From contig NZ_JAHEHX010000019.1 in NCBI RefSeq assembly GCF_024639685.1, forward strand, positions 62,001-126,000: a stretch of DNA of 64,000 nt, in the 5' to 3' direction. The position numbers and the translations under genes were made by a program. Positions 26,555 through 38,202 of the stretch are shown here, in pieces; the first letter of the stretch is position 1, and each line of letters begins with the position of its first letter. Below the pieces are notes generated by a model. That model was not told where the DNA came from, did not search any database, and worked only from the letters and a program-made list of their open reading frames with translations. Source of the DNA: Polaribacter sp. (GTDB lineage Bacteria > Bacteroidota > Bacteroidia > Flavobacteriales > Flavobacteriaceae).

Positions 26555-27499
26555 ATGTATAAAAGCGAAGCAAATAGATTTGATCAAATACCTGTGGTTA
26601 ATACCTTAGTAAGGTTAGGAAAGAAAATTAAAATTCCTGGTTTAGAAGGTATGTCTTTGTTAGATGTGATTGAAATGTATATTATTGGTATTGTTGAAGG
26701 CGCTCTAACAACTAGAGCAAGTGGTATTGCTTTTAGTTTTTTTATGGCAATTTTCCCATTTTTATTATTCATTTTAACGTTAATACCTTATGTACCCATA
26801 GAAGGAGCTCAAGAAGGGTTGTTAACAATAATAAGTAACGTATTACCTCCTAAAACCTACGAAGCCGTAGACACGGTTATTATCGATATAATTAACAATC
26901 AATACGGAGGCTTGCTTTCTTTTGGTTTCATAGGGTCAATTTTTTTAATGACTAATGGAGTTAGTGCTATTTTTGGAGGTTTTGAATTTTCTTATCATGT
27001 TAAAGAAATTAGAAATGTTTTTAAAGGTTATTTTTTAGCCATGCTAGTTTCTATAATAATTGTTGTTTTTTTATTAATTACAGTTATAATTATACTTTTT
27101 TTTGAATTAATTTTAAAGTACTATGTTAGTTTAGGATGGTTAGAAGATCACATTACTTGGCTTCAAATTGTAAGAGGTGTTATTTTCTTAGCAATGATAT
27201 TTAGTACGGTTTCTATGTTATATTATTATGGAGTTAAAGACGCAAAGTACACTAAGTTCTTTTCTCCAGGTGCTGTATTTACAACTGCCTTATCTGTATT
27301 GTCTTTTTATTTATTTGGCTTTTATGTGACTGAATTTGCAAAGTATAACGAGTTATATGGTTCTATTGGAACGTTATTAATAATTATGTTATTTATTTGG
27401 TTGAATGCCATTATTTTGTTGCTTGGTTTTGAGTTAAATGCATCAATTTATTCTTTACAAGTGTTAAATAAAAGCAAGTCTAGCGTTAAAAATCTGTAA
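26555..27499 (+). CDS. YihY/BrkB family inner-membrane protein
   Basis: 314 residues with about six membrane helices. The YihY signature is clear: ALTTRASGIAFSFFMAIFPFLLFILTLIPYVP at residues 50-85, FIGSIFLMTNGVSAIFGGFEFSYHV near 130, and GSIGTLLIIMLFIWLNAIILLLGFELNASIYSL near the C-terminus. Once misnamed ribonuclease BN. Function is unknown; a transporter-like or envelope role is suspected. Last gene of the nadC operon. Confidence 0.93.
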   Translation: MYKSEANRFDQIPVVNTLVRLGKKIKIPGLEGMSLLDVIEMYIIGIVEGALTTRASGIAFSFFMAIFPFLLFILTLIPYVPIEGAQEGLLTIISNVLPPKTYEAVDTVIIDIINNQYGGLLSFGFIGSIFLMTNGVSAIFGGFEFSYHVKEIRNVFKGYFLAMLVSIIIVVFLLITVIIILFFELILKYYVSLGWLEDHITWLQIVRGVIFLAMIFSTVSMLYYYGVKDAKYTKFFSPGAVFTTALSVLSFYLFGFYVTEFAKYNELYGSIGTLLIIMLFIWLNAIILLLGFELNASIYSLQVLNKSKSSVKNL

Positions 27500-27602
27500 G
27501 TTTTTCACCATATTTGCAGTTACAAAAAATAATTATTTTTTATCAATTAAAAAGTTTTTTAAGTCTAGATAAATGATAATTTAACATTGATAACTTAATT
27601 TT

Positions 27603-28967
27603 ATGAAGCCAAGTATCCCAAAAGGAACAAGAGATTTTTCGCCATCAGAAGTAGCTAATCGTTCTTATATTATGAACACAATTAAAACTGCTTTTGAAAT
27701 TTTTGGATTTCAACCAATAGAAACTCCAAGTTTTGAAAACTCGTCAACTTTAATGGGTAAATATGGAGAAGAAGGAGATCGTCTTATTTTTAAAATTTTA
27801 AATTCTGGCGACTTTTTAAAGAAAGCAGATGAGCAGTTACTAACAGATAAAGAGAGTATAAAAGTAACCTCGCAAATTTCGGAAAAAGCGTTAAGATACG
27901 ATCTTACAGTGCCTTTTGCAAGATATGTAGTACAACACCAAAACGAAATTACATTTCCTTTTAAACGTTATCAAGTACAACCTGTTTGGAGGGCAGATCG
28001 TCCTCAAAAAGGACGTTTTAGAGAATTTTATCAATGTGATGCAGATGTTGTTGGTAGCAAATCTTTATGGCAAGAAGCAGAATTTATACAATTATATGAT
28101 ACTGTTTTTACTAAGCTAGGTTTAACAAAAACAACTATTAAAATCAATAATAGAAAAATACTTTCTAGTATTGCAGAAGTTATTGGTGCCCAGGATAAAT
28201 TAATCGACTTTACAGTAGCTTTAGATAAGTTAGATAAAATTGGTCAAGCTAAAGTAGAAGAAGAAATGCTATCAAAAGGTATTTCTGAAGAAGCCATTCA
28301 AAAAGTACAACCTTTATTTAATTTTAAAGGTTCCAATTTAGAAAACTTAGAGGCTTTAGAACAATTACTAGCTGCATCAGAAGAAGGTTTACAAGGTGTA
28401 AAAGAATTACGTTTTGTAATTAATGCAACTACTGAGTTAGGCTTGCAATCTGCAAATTTAGAGGTAGATGTAACTTTAGCAAGAGGTTTAAACTATTACA
28501 CAGGAGCAATTTTTGAAGTATCAGCACCAAAAGGTGTAAAAATGGGTTCTATTGGTGGAGGAGGAAGATATGATGATTTAACAGGCATTTTTGGAATGAA
28601 AGATGTTTCTGGTGTTGGAATATCTTTTGGTTTAGATAGAATTTATTTAGTACTAGAAGAACTTGGTTTGTTTAAAACTGTAGATTTACCAAAACCGAAA
28701 GTACTTTTTATCAATTTTGGATATACAGAAGGCTTGTATTGTATGAAAGTAATATCTGAACTGAGAAAACAGAATATTAAAGCAGAGTTGTATCCAGATG
28801 CAGCAAAGATGAAAAAACAAATGACCTATGCCAATAATAGAGAAATTGAATATGTTGTGTTGGCTGGTTCTCAAGAAGTAGAACAAGAAATTTTTACATT
28901 AAAAAATATGATTACTGGAGAACAACAAAAATGTTCAAAACCAGATTTAATTAAAAAGTTAAAATAG
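27603..28967 (+). CDS. hisS: Histidine--tRNA ligase
   Basis: 454 residues. Class II motifs: motif 1 region [32 protein letters not shown], motif 2 [29 protein letters not shown], the histidine-specific [15 protein letters not shown] and motif 3 [14 protein letters not shown] with [15 protein letters not shown]. The C-terminal 90 residues are the anticodon-binding domain. It stands alone with about 100 bp of AT-rich sequence in front. Confidence 0.97.
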   Translation: MKPSIPKGTRDFSPSEVANRSYIMNTIKTAFEIFGFQPIETPSFENSSTLMGKYGEEGDRLIFKILNSGDFLKKADEQLLTDKESIKVTSQISEKALRYDLTVPFARYVVQHQNEITFPFKRYQVQPVWRADRPQKGRFREFYQCDADVVGSKSLWQEAEFIQLYDTVFTKLGLTKTTIKINNRKILSSIAEVIGAQDKLIDFTVALDKLDKIGQAKVEEEMLSKGISEEAIQKVQPLFNFKGSNLENLEALEQLLAASEEGLQGVKELRFVINATTELGLQSANLEVDVTLARGLNYYTGAIFEVSAPKGVKMGSIGGGGRYDDLTGIFGMKDVSGVGISFGLDRIYLVLEELGLFKTVDLPKPKVLFINFGYTEGLYCMKVISELRKQNIKAELYPDAAKMKKQMTYANNREIEYVVLAGSQEVEQEIFTLKNMITGEQQKCSKPDLIKKLK

Positions 28968-29054
28968 AATTATATTCCTTTTTCTTATTGCTGCAAAATT
29001 ATACTCCAATAATGATTATTGTTGCAAAAAAGGTTAAAATACATTGCAAACACG

Positions 29055-29062
29055 TAAATTTG
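29055..29062 (+). promoter_or_regulatory. Putative -7 element for folE
   Basis: TAAATTTG matches TAnnTTTG and lies 40 bases before the folE ATG. A TTA about 18 bases upstream could be the -33 element. Confidence 0.5.
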
Positions 29063-29102
29063 CAGAATAATAAGTTTCAAAAAGTTTGAATTAAATAACA
29101 TA

Positions 29103-29768
29103 ATGAACGAAGATAGAATTGAAGAAATAGGAGAAAATCACGTAGGAACTTCTGCAAAAACTCCATTAAGAGCTGACGCTTTTGATATTTCTGATGATGA
29201 AAAAATAAAGAGAATAGAAGAAAGTGTTAAAGATATTTTAAACACTTTAGGTATGGATTTGACTGATGATAGTTTACAAGGAACTCCAAAAAGAGTTGCA
29301 AAAGCTTATGTAAACGAAATCTTTATGGGTTTAAATCCTAAGAACAAACCCAAAGCATCAACATTTGACAATAATTATAATTATGGTGAAATGTTAGTAG
29401 AAAAAAACATTGTTGTATATTCTACTTGTGAGCACCACTTACTACCAATTGTAGGTAGAGCACATGTTGCTTATATTTCTGACGGTAAAGTTATTGGTTT
29501 ATCCAAAATGAACAGAATTGTAGAGTATTTTGCAAAAAGACCTCAAGTACAAGAACGTTTAACAATGCAAGTTGTACAAGCAATGCAAGAAGCATTAGGT
29601 ACAGATGATGTTGCTTGTGTGATAGATGCAAAACATTTATGTGTAAACTCAAGAGGAATTAAAGACATAGAAAGTTCTACAGTAACTGCAGAATTTGGAG
29701 GTAAATTTAATGAGAAAGAAACAAAAAGAGAATTTTTAGATTATCTAAAAATGGATACTAATTTTTAA
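29103..29768 (+). CDS. folE: GTP cyclohydrolase I
   Basis: 221 residues. It makes dihydroneopterin triphosphate from GTP for folate and other pterins. The zinc ligands are in STCEHHLLP and KHLCVNSRG; also visible are GTPKRVAKAYVNEIFMGL, GRAHVAYISDGKVIGLSKMNRIVEYFAKRPQVQERLT. The first 30 residues are an acidic extension outside the core. A pterin-4a-carbinolamine dehydratase gene elsewhere in the window (48952-49242) handles a downstream pterin, but the two are not linked. It ends at a strong terminator. Confidence 0.97.
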   Translation: MNEDRIEEIGENHVGTSAKTPLRADAFDISDDEKIKRIEESVKDILNTLGMDLTDDSLQGTPKRVAKAYVNEIFMGLNPKNKPKASTFDNNYNYGEMLVEKNIVVYSTCEHHLLPIVGRAHVAYISDGKVIGLSKMNRIVEYFAKRPQVQERLTMQVVQAMQEALGTDDVACVIDAKHLCVNSRGIKDIESSTVTAEFGGKFNEKETKREFLDYLKMDTNF

Positions 29769-29783
29769 ATTATTGTAAATATT

Positions 29784-29822
29784 AAAAAAAAACCGTTTAG
29801 AAACTTTCTAAACGGTTTTTTT
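29784..29822 (+). terminator. Intrinsic terminator after folE
   Basis: A long perfect hairpin: stem AAAAAACCGTTTAGAAA with a single-base centre, flanked by A and T runs. The 11-base core CCGTTTAGAAA recurs in the terminator at 34713-34750. Confidence 0.92.
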
Positions 29823-29953
29823 ATGCAATAAAGTTTGTATAGACTTTTAATAAAGAAATACATTACTTAGACAAAATTTGTATAGTTTTTGTATGGCTAC
29901 AATAATTAATTTAAATCAGTTTATATCTTAGATTTACAAAAAACCATTTATAA

Positions 29954-32900
29954 ATGTTTAAAATTAGATTCTTATTACTTTTTACTTTTTTTAGTTTATC
30001 TATAAAACCTCAAACTCAACAGTTAGGTGCTGGTAGTTATACAACTTCATTTCCAGGTACAGATTCTGCAGGTAGAAACGGATTTCCTTCGGGAACTCCT
30101 CAATTATCTGGAGATGTTTCAGGTAAACCAGTTCCTACAAACGACTGGTGGTCTAAACTAGTCAAAGAAGATCATGCAGATAATTTATTCAATTATCCTT
30201 TAACTATGAAAACCATAAACACAGGTTTAATTGTAACTTATATTCCTTGGGGTGTTATCGGAGATTCTGCACCTATAGAGGTCAGTTTAGTTGGTTTAAA
30301 TACATCAAAAACTACAGTATCAGATTATTCAGATTGGACAGTTACTATGAATTGGAAAGACACAGATAATGAGTTACAAGTAACTTCAGGTATTGGAATG
30401 CCTTTTCTTTATTATGAAAAAGACACTGACGATGTTGTTGAGATAAAAATAAATTCAGGTACAACAACTATAAATAATGAGTTATTGATTGTAGAAAACG
30501 CATCTGATGGTCAAGACTTTGTGTTTTATGCGCCAAGTGGAAGTGAATGGATTCAAACTGGAAATACTTTTACATCTAATTTAAATGATAAAACATATTG
30601 GTCTATGGTTATGTTGCCTCAAAACAGTAATGATGTAAATGCAACGGCTATAGAATTGCAAGAATATGCATATGTTTTTCCAACAAATACATCCACTAGT
30701 TGGAGTTATAATGAATCGAATTCTAAGCTAACAACTACCTTTTTAGTAGACACAGATGTAAAAGAAGGTAATAATACTAATATGTTACTTGGTTTATTAC
30801 CACACCAATGGTATAATACTAGCAGTAACTCACCAGTACCAAGTTCGTACACCTACAGTTCTGTAAGAGGTGAATTAAAAATGTTAGCAGGTAATAGTTT
30901 TATTGTAGAAAATACTTTTAAAGGAATATTACCAACAGTACCATATTTAGCAAACTATAGTGAAGGTTTTAGTCCTTCTGCCTTAGATGCTAAAATCTCG
31001 CAAATAGAAAACGATGGGTTAGCTACTTGGACAGACTCCTATAATGAAGGTCAGGTTATGAATCGATTAATACAGACTGCAAGAATTGCAGATCAAACAG
31101 GTAATATCATTGCTAGAGATAAAATTATTGCAACTGTAAAAGAAAGACTAGAAGACTGGTTAACTTTTGAATCTGGTGAAAAAGCATTTCTATTTTATTA
31201 CAACCAAGCTTGGTCTGCAATGTTAGGATATCCTTCAGGTCATGGACAAGATACTAATATCAATGATCATCATTTTCATTGGGGTTACTTTATTCATGCT
31301 GCTTCATTTATGGAACAATTTCAACCAGGTTGGGCTTCTCAATGGGGAGCAATGATTAATACATTAATAAAGGATGCAGCTTCTTATGACAGAACAGATG
31401 CTCTTTTTCCTTTTTTAAGAAACTTTAGTCCTTATGCAGGTCATAGTTGGGCTAATGGTTTTGCTAGTTTTCCTCAAGGAAATGATCAGGAATCAACTTC
31501 GGAAAGTATGCAATTTGCATCATCTTTAATTCATTGGGGCACAATAACTGAAAATGAACAAATTAGAGATTTAGGTATTTATATTTATACTACAGAACAA
31601 ACAGCTGTAGAAGAATATTGGTTTGATATTCATAATCGGAATTTTGCAAGCAATCAGCAGTATAGTTTAGTTTCTAGAGTTTGGGGAAATTCTTATGATA
31701 ATGGAACATTCTGGACCTCGGATATTTCTGCATCATATGGTATAGAAATGTACCCAATTCATGGTGGTTCATTTTATTTGGGGCATCATCAAGAGTATGC
31801 TAAAAATCTTTGGTTAGAAATAAGTCAAAATACGGGTGTATTAAACCAAGAGGATAATGATAATCTATGGCATGATACGTATTGGAAATTTTTATCAATG
31901 ACCAATCCTCAAGAAGCTGTGAATTTATATGATGCTTATCCTGATAGGAATTTAAAGTTTGGTATTTCTGATGCACAAACATATCATTGGCTTCACTCAG
32001 TTAATGCATTGGGTATTATAGATGCAACAATTACAGCAGATTACCCAATAGCAGCTGCGTTTTCTAAAGATGGAGATATTACCTATGTAGCTCATAATTA
32101 TTCAAATACACCAACTGTAGTTACTTTTTCTGATGGATATCAATTAACTGTTCCTGCTAATGAAATGAAAACAAGTAAAGATGTAAATGTATCAGGAGTT
32201 TTAATTTCTAATTTTACACAGGCTTTTACTAATGGTAGTGTAGATTTATCTGTAACTACTACAGGTGCTAATATTACAAAAGTTGAGTTTTTTGATGGAT
32301 CTACTAAGATTGGAGAAGTTTCAACAGCTCCATATCAATTAAAAGCAGAAGATCTTACTCCTGGAATACATGGTTTTTACGCTAAAGTTTATGAAAATTT
32401 GACGTTTAATGTAACTAACATTATAGAAGTTCAAGTGGGTGAACAAATTTCTTATTTAGGAAATCCACATACTATTCCAGGTGAAATAGAGGTAGGTCAT
32501 TATGATATTTTTGAAGGCGGAATTGGACAAAATATTAGTTATGTAGATACTTCAGTAGGTAATAATGGAACTTTTAGACCTGATGAAAATATAGATGCAG
32601 TTATTGTGAATGGAGAAGGAGCAACTGTAGGTTGGAATGCTGCAGGAGAATGGTTAGAATTTACAGTAGATGTTCAGAATTCAGGGAACTATAATTTAGA
32701 TTTTAGATATGCATCAGGTAATGAAAGTGGAGGAGGGCCTTTTTATTTTGAAGTAGAAGGTAAAAAAGTGAGTTCAGATATAACTGTAAATTATACTTCT
32801 GATTGGGACAATTGGCAAACAGCCTCTGTTTCTAATATTGAATTAACATCTGGTGTACAGGTTTTACGCTTACATATTGTTAGTGGTGAATTTAATATCG

Positions 32901-34696
32901 GTAAACTATCTTTTTCATACAATAGAGCTTTATCTTATGTACCGCCAATAGCGGATGCAGGTGCGATTATTTCAATAATAGCACCAACTTCTAATGCTAA
33001 TCTAGATGGTTCTGCAAGCAATGATCCTGAAGGAGAGGCTATTACTTATAGTTGGCAACAAATTTATGGACCTACAACAGCTGTTATTAGCGATAATAAT
33101 GTTGTAAATCCAAGCATTTCTAATTTAGAAAATGGTGTATATAAATTTAAACTAACAGTAAGTGATGGAACTTATGAAGATACAGATGAGGTTTTAGTAG
33201 TTGTAACATCTAATGGAAACGTGAATCCTACTATAAGTATAAATAGCCCAACTAACAATGCTACATTTAAAGAAGGAGATGAGATAAATATTACAACAAC
33301 TACAAACGATTTAGATGGTTCTATAGAACTTGTAGAGTTTTTTAATGGTACAACTAAATTAGGTGAAGCAATAAATACTCCATTTTCTTATACTTGGACT
33401 AATGCAGCTATAGGATCACATCAGGTTACTGCAGTTGCAACAGATGATTTTGGAGGAAAAACAACTTCTGCAGCAATTACAATTTCTGTTATTGAAGAAC
33501 AAAAATGTGAAGAGGTTTCAACAGAAGCAAGTCAAGGTAGTTTTTCTCAAGGATATAAAGTTTCTTTTGAAACTATCGGAAATGCAGTTACCATTAATTT
33601 TGAATTATTAGATACAGATAAAGCAGGTGTAGTTGCATATTTATGGAAGAAATCTCCTTTTGGAGAAACTCAAATGAGTCAAGAGTCTGGATTGCTTTTT
33701 ACAAGTACAGTAGGTGGTCTTACAACAGGTGAGACAATAAGTTTTGCATGTAAATTTGCTTATGCAGGAGGCCTTTCTGCTACTAAATATTTTGATTATG
33801 TTGTGGGTACTAATTGTTCAGCAGATAGTTCAGACACAACTATTCCTGAGAACTTTGCAGCTTCAATTGGCGATATTACAGCTTCTAGTGTAGAACTTCT
33901 CTTAAAAGCAACAGACAATTCAGGAAGGGTAGTTTATGATGTGTCTTATAATAACACTACACAAAGTGTAAGTGAAGATTCAGGTGTAGAAAAATCAATT
34001 ATTATAAATGGCTTAAGTGCTGAAACTGCTTATTCTTTTTCAATATCTGCAAAAGATTTATCAGGAAATGAAGCAGCCAATAACTCTATATTTTTAGAAG
34101 CAACCACTTCAGAAAATACAAATTCAGATTGTTCAGGTACTTCAAGTAGTGCAGCACAAGGTTCTTTTTCTATTGGTTACTCTTATGAATTTATTACAAA
34201 TGGAACAGAAGTTACTATTAATTTTCAGCTATTAGATACAGATAAAAGTGGTGTAGTTGCTTATTTATGGGAGCAAACTCCTTTTTCTGAAGTACAAATG
34301 AATAGTACAGGGCAACAACGTTTTTCTAAAACATTATCTGGTTTAACTGAGGGAGAAACTATAAGTTATGCTTGTAAGTTTGCATTTGCAGGAGGCTTAG
34401 CAGTTACAGAATATTTATCTTATACAGTTGGAGATAATTGCACATTGAGTACAGTTGATAATTCGCTTAGAGAATATTTGCAAATCTATCCAAATCCAGT
34501 AAATAATATTTTAAATATTAAGGCGAAAGATATCAAGTTAACTAAAATTGAAATCTATACAGTTACAGGGAAAAAGATAAAAGTATTTCAATCTAAATTG
34601 AATAAAATTAATGTTGAAGACTTATCAAGTGGTTTATATTTGATAAAAGTTTATAATGAAAATAGATTTTACACTACTAAATTTATAAAAGAATAA
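29954..34696 (+). CDS. Secreted multidomain GH81 endo-beta-1,3-glucanase with T9SS tail
   Basis: 1580 residues. A signal peptide (about 1-20) precedes a GH81 catalytic domain (about 25-740), with NDHHFHWGYF (Asp438, likely acid) and GHSWANGF...DQESTSES (Glu513/517, likely base). After it come an Ig-like domain (about 750-830), a CBM6-like carbohydrate-binding domain (836-990), a PKD-like domain (995-1085), an Ig-like domain (1090-1180), a 104-residue Cys-to-Cys module (1185-1288), an FN3 domain (about 1290-1390), a second copy of the module (1393-1496) and a type A T9SS sorting domain (1505-1580, YPNPVNN...GLYLIKV). GH81 enzymes cut beta-1,3-glucan, so laminarin is the likely substrate at or outside the cell surface. 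No SusC/SusD pair is adjacent. Domain borders are estimates by eye. Confidence 0.93.
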   Translation: MFKIRFLLLFTFFSLSIKPQTQQLGAGSYTTSFPGTDSAGRNGFPSGTPQLSGDVSGKPVPTNDWWSKLVKEDHADNLFNYPLTMKTINTGLIVTYIPWGVIGDSAPIEVSLVGLNTSKTTVSDYSDWTVTMNWKDTDNELQVTSGIGMPFLYYEKDTDDVVEIKINSGTTTINNELLIVENASDGQDFVFYAPSGSEWIQTGNTFTSNLNDKTYWSMVMLPQNSNDVNATAIELQEYAYVFPTNTSTSWSYNESNSKLTTTFLVDTDVKEGNNTNMLLGLLPHQWYNTSSNSPVPSSYTYSSVRGELKMLAGNSFIVENTFKGILPTVPYLANYSEGFSPSALDAKISQIENDGLATWTDSYNEGQVMNRLIQTARIADQTGNIIARDKIIATVKERLEDWLTFESGEKAFLFYYNQAWSAMLGYPSGHGQDTNINDHHFHWGYFIHAASFMEQFQPGWASQWGAMINTLIKDAASYDRTDALFPFLRNFSPYAGHSWANGFASFPQGNDQESTSESMQFASSLIHWGTITENEQIRDLGIYIYTTEQTAVEEYWFDIHNRNFASNQQYSLVSRVWGNSYDNGTFWTSDISASYGIEMYPIHGGSFYLGHHQEYAKNLWLEISQNTGVLNQEDNDNLWHDTYWKFLSMTNPQEAVNLYDAYPDRNLKFGISDAQTYHWLHSVNALGIIDATITADYPIAAAFSKDGDITYVAHNYSNTPTVVTFSDGYQLTVPANEMKTSKDVNVSGVLISNFTQAFTNGSVDLSVTTTGANITKVEFFDGSTKIGEVSTAPYQLKAEDLTPGIHGFYAKVYENLTFNVTNIIEVQVGEQISYLGNPHTIPGEIEVGHYDIFEGGIGQNISYVDTSVGNNGTFRPDENIDAVIVNGEGATVGWNAAGEWLEFTVDVQNSGNYNLDFRYASGNESGGGPFYFEVEGKKVSSDITVNYTSDWDNWQTASVSNIELTSGVQVLRLHIVSGEFNIGKLSFSYNRALSYVPPIADAGAIISIIAPTSNANLDGSASNDPEGEAITYSWQQIYGPTTAVISDNNVVNPSISNLENGVYKFKLTVSDGTYEDTDEVLVVVTSNGNVNPTISINSPTNNATFKEGDEINITTTTNDLDGSIELVEFFNGTTKLGEAINTPFSYTWTNAAIGSHQVTAVATDDFGGKTTSAAITISVIEEQKCEEVSTEASQGSFSQGYKVSFETIGNAVTINFELLDTDKAGVVAYLWKKSPFGETQMSQESGLLFTSTVGGLTTGETISFACKFAYAGGLSATKYFDYVVGTNCSADSSDTTIPENFAASIGDITASSVELLLKATDNSGRVVYDVSYNNTTQSVSEDSGVEKSIIINGLSAETAYSFSISAKDLSGNEAANNSIFLEATTSENTNSDCSGTSSSAAQGSFSIGYSYEFITNGTEVTINFQLLDTDKSGVVAYLWEQTPFSEVQMNSTGQQRFSKTLSGLTEGETISYACKFAFAGGLAVTEYLSYTVGDNCTLSTVDNSLREYLQIYPNPVNNILNIKAKDIKLTKIEIYTVTGKKIKVFQSKLNKINVEDLSSGLYLIKVYNENRFYTTKFIKE

Positions 34697-34712
34697 GTAA
34701 AATCGTTATTAA

Positions 34713-34750
34713 TAAAAAACCGTTTAGAAAGTTTCTAAACGGGTTTTTTT
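34713..34750. terminator. Bidirectional intrinsic terminator between the GH81 gene and secA
   Basis: Hairpin with the same 11-base stem CCGTTTAGAAA as the one after folE, but the centre base is G instead of C, flanked by A and T runs. It serves the convergent GH81 and secA genes. Confidence 0.9.
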
Positions 34751-34765
34751 TATATAAGGTAGATT

Positions 34766-37700
34766 TTAGTTTACCAAAACCCATTCTCCTTTTTCAATTA
34801 AAGGAATGGCTTGTTTAAACTTCACAACCTTTTCTTCACCACTCATTACATTTTTAATTGTAACACGTTCGTTTCTACCAATTTTTGGCTGTTCTCTAAC
34901 AACTGTTTCAACAGGTTCTGAAGATTGCTGACGAGAATTTTGAATAGCCTGTTCTGTTGTGTTTTGCACATCAGCTTTGCTAGTACTTAAACTTTCTCTT
35001 TTTTGCTGACGAGCTTCAGAAATTTGGTTACTATCTTGTGCTGGTAATTCACCTTTAAATAAGAAAGATAAAACTTCTCTATTGATTTCATCTACAGTCC
35101 TTTTAAACAATTCAAAAGCTTCAAACTTATAAATTAATAAAGGATCTTTTTGCTCATAAGATGCATTCTGTACAGACTGTTTTAAGTCATCCATTTTACG
35201 TAAATGATCTTTCCAGTTTTCATCAATAATTGCAAGTGTAATATTTTTTTCGAAGTCTGTAACTAAACTTTTACCTTCAGTTTCATAAGCTTCTTTTAAA
35301 TTGGTTACAACCTGTAAAGATTTAATTCCGTCTGTAAATGGTACTACAATACGTTCATATCTGTCACCTTCATTTTCAAAAACATCTTTAATTACAGGAT
35401 ATGCTAAAACAGCATTTCTTTCAATCTTATCTTTGTAATGTTTGGTTACGATATTATACAATTGATCTGTAATTTCCTTTTCTGATAACTTATTAAATTC
35501 ATCTTCAGAAATAGGCGAAGTCATAGAAGAAAAACGAATTAATTCGAATTCGAAATTCTGAAAATCTTTAACACCTTTATTGTTTGAAACTATTGCTTCA
35601 CATATATCATAAATCATATTTGCAATATCTACTTGCAAACGTTTACCATCTAAAGCATTTCTTCTTCTTTTATAAACAAACTCACGTTGAGCGTTCATAA
35701 TATCATCATATTCCAATAAACGCTTACGAATACCAAAGTTGTTTTCTTCAACCTTTTTCTGAGCTCTTTCTATAGACTTAGAAATCATAGAATGCTGAAT
35801 AACTTCACCTTCTTTAAGACCCATTCTGTCCATCATTTTTGCAATTCTGTCAGAACCAAATAAACGCATTAAATTATCGTCTAAAGCCACATAAAATTGA
35901 GAAGAACCAACATCTCCTTGTCTTCCAGCACGTCCTCTAAGCTGTCTATCAACTCGTCTAGAATCATGTCTTTCTGTACCAATAATTGCTAAACCACCAG
36001 CTTCTTTTACTTCTTTAGATAACTTGATATCTGTTCCACGACCAGCCATGTTTGTAGCTATAGTTACAACTCCAGGTTTACCTGCTTCTGCAACTACATC
36101 TGCTTCACGTTTGTGTAATTTTGCATTTAAAATATTATGTGGAATTTTACGCATTTGTAACATTCTACCTAATAATTCTGATATTTCTACAGAGGTTGTA
36201 CCTACTAAAACTGGTCTTTTTTCAGCAACTAGTTTTACGATATCATCAATTACTGCATTGTATTTTTCACGAGCAGTTTTGTATACTAAATCATCTTTAT
36301 CATCTCTTGCAATTGGTTTATTTGTAGGAATCTCTACAACATCTAATTTGTAAATCTCCCAAAATTCACCTGCTTCTGTAATTGCTGTACCTGTCATACC
36401 AGACAGTTTTCTGTACATTCTAAAGTAATTCTGTAAAGTTACAGTTGCAAAAGTTTGAGTAGCATCTTCAATCTTTACGTTTTCTTTTGCTTCAATTGCT
36501 TGGTGCAGACCATCGGAATAACGACGTCCATCCATGATACGTCCTGTTTGCTCATCAACAATCATTACCTTGTTTTCCATAACTACATACTCAACATCTT
36601 TTTCAAAAACAGTGTATGCTTTTAAAAGTTGGTTCATAGTATGAATACGTTCGCTCTTAATGCTAAAATCTTTATACAGTTCTTCTTTTAAAACTGCTTT
36701 TTCTTCTGTAGTTTTTTCAGAAGCATCTATTTCACCAACATTTACTCCAATATCTGGCAATACAAAAAATGTATCGTTGTTCGTTTTTTCTGATAGATGA
36801 GCAATTCCTTTATCAGTTAAGTCAATTTGATTGTTTTTTTCTTCTACAACAAAATATAAATCTTGATCTATCTCTGGCATCAATTTATTATTGTCTTGCA
36901 TGTAGGTATTTTCTGTTTTCTGCAGAATTTGTTTGATACCTTCTTGAGATAAAAATTTGATTAATGCCTTATTTTTTGGTAATCCTCTATAAACTCTTAA
37001 TAATAATTTCCCACCTTCTTTTTCATCACCTTCAGAAAGTAATTTTTTAGCTTCTGCTAAAACTTTTACTAAGTTTTGTTTTTGAAGAGATACTAAGTCT
37101 GATACTAAGGGTTTTAACTCATTAAATTCATGAACATCTCCTTTAGGTACTGGTCCAGATATAATAAGAGGAGTTCTTGCATCATCAATTAAAACAGAAT
37201 CTACCTCATCAATAATGGCGTAGTTTGGTGTTCTTTGTACTAAATCGTCTTTAGAACTAGCCATATTATCTCTTAAATAATCGAAACCAAATTCGTTATT
37301 TGTTCCATAAGTAATGTCTGCATTGTAGGCTTTTCTTCTAGCATCTGAATTTGGTTGATGAAAATCGATACAATCTGTAGATAAGCCATGAAATTCAAAA
37401 ATAGGAGCCATCCAAGCTCTATCACGTTTTGCTAAATAATCGTTTACAGTAACAACGTGTACGCCATTACCTGTTAACGCATTTAAGTAAACAGGTAGTG
37501 TAGAAACTAATGTTTTACCTTCACCAGTCATCATTTCTGCAATTTTACCTTGATGTAAAACAGACCCACCAATTAACTGAACATCATAATGAATCATGTC
37601 CCAAGTTACTGGTTTACCAGCAGCATCCCAAGAATTAGCCCAATAAGCTTTATCATCTTCTAATGATACATTTTCTTTTTGTGCTGATAATTCTCTATCA

Positions 37701-38104
37701 AAAGGAGTTGCAGTTACCTCTAACTCTTCGTTTTCTACAAAACGTTTAGCAGTTTCTTTTATAACAGCAAAAGCCTCTGGCATAATATCTGCCAAAATTT
37801 TTTCTGAAATAGTGTATACTTCGTCTTTTAAAGCATCTATTTCTGCGTAAATATCTTCTTGTCTGTCTATATCTGCAGCTTTAGCTTCTGCTTCTAATAC
37901 AGTTATTTTTTCATCTAAGGTTTTTGTAGCTTCTTTAATTTGTTCTTTAAATGATAACGTTTTTGTTCTTAACTCATCATGTGAAAGTTTAGCAATTTCT
38001 GCTTCAAATTTTTTAACATTCTCTACAACTGGTTGTAATAATTTTAAATCTTTCTCTTGTTTATCGCCAACAAAGAGTTTTATTACTGAATCTAATATAC
38101 CCAT
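34766..38104 (-). CDS. secA: Protein translocase ATPase SecA
   Basis: 1112 residues from the ATG at 38104 ([15 protein letters not shown]); a TTG two codons earlier is not preferred. Nucleotide-binding domain 1 has [11 protein letters not shown] and the [20 protein letters not shown]alker B; domain 2 has [29 protein letters not shown] and [13 protein letters not shown]. It is about 200 residues longer than the E. coli protein owing to inserts around residues 320-460, as usual in Bacteroidota. The C-terminal zinc-finger (CxCxSGxxxxxCH) is absent; instead it ends in a segment with [19 protein letters not shown]. It drives preproteins through SecYEG. Confidence 0.97.
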   Translation of the reverse strand: MGILDSVIKLFVGDKQEKDLKLLQPVVENVKKFEAEIAKLSHDELRTKTLSFKEQIKEATKTLDEKITVLEAEAKAADIDRQEDIYAEIDALKDEVYTISEKILADIMPEAFAVIKETAKRFVENEELEVTATPFDRELSAQKENVSLEDDKAYWANSWDAAGKPVTWDMIHYDVQLIGGSVLHQGKIAEMMTGEGKTLVSTLPVYLNALTGNGVHVVTVNDYLAKRDRAWMAPIFEFHGLSTDCIDFHQPNSDARRKAYNADITYGTNNEFGFDYLRDNMASSKDDLVQRTPNYAIIDEVDSVLIDDARTPLIISGPVPKGDVHEFNELKPLVSDLVSLQKQNLVKVLAEAKKLLSEGDEKEGGKLLLRVYRGLPKNKALIKFLSQEGIKQILQKTENTYMQDNNKLMPEIDQDLYFVVEEKNNQIDLTDKGIAHLSEKTNNDTFFVLPDIGVNVGEIDASEKTTEEKAVLKEELYKDFSIKSERIHTMNQLLKAYTVFEKDVEYVVMENKVMIVDEQTGRIMDGRRYSDGLHQAIEAKENVKIEDATQTFATVTLQNYFRMYRKLSGMTGTAITEAGEFWEIYKLDVVEIPTNKPIARDDKDDLVYKTAREKYNAVIDDIVKLVAEKRPVLVGTTSVEISELLGRMLQMRKIPHNILNAKLHKREADVVAEAGKPGVVTIATNMAGRGTDIKLSKEVKEAGGLAIIGTERHDSRRVDRQLRGRAGRQGDVGSSQFYVALDDNLMRLFGSDRIAKMMDRMGLKEGEVIQHSMISKSIERAQKKVEENNFGIRKRLLEYDDIMNAQREFVYKRRRNALDGKRLQVDIANMIYDICEAIVSNNKGVKDFQNFEFELIRFSSMTSPISEDEFNKLSEKEITDQLYNIVTKHYKDKIERNAVLAYPVIKDVFENEGDRYERIVVPFTDGIKSLQVVTNLKEAYETEGKSLVTDFEKNITLAIIDENWKDHLRKMDDLKQSVQNASYEQKDPLLIYKFEAFELFKRTVDEINREVLSFLFKGELPAQDSNQISEARQQKRESLSTSKADVQNTTEQAIQNSRQQSSEPVETVVREQPKIGRNERVTIKNVMSGEEKVVKFKQAIPLIEKGEWVLVN

Positions 38105-38202
38105 TATCAAATTTTTTATCAGTTAAAATTAACTGTATTACATTTTTTACATCAATAAAATTCTATTTGATTTTATTTCTACTCAAATGCAGAAAAAAAA
38201 AC

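Noticed and set aside
36024..36353. 109-codon plus-strand open frame inside secA
   Set aside because: It lies wholly opposite a conserved part of secA, has no family similarity and no promoter; it is a shadow frame.
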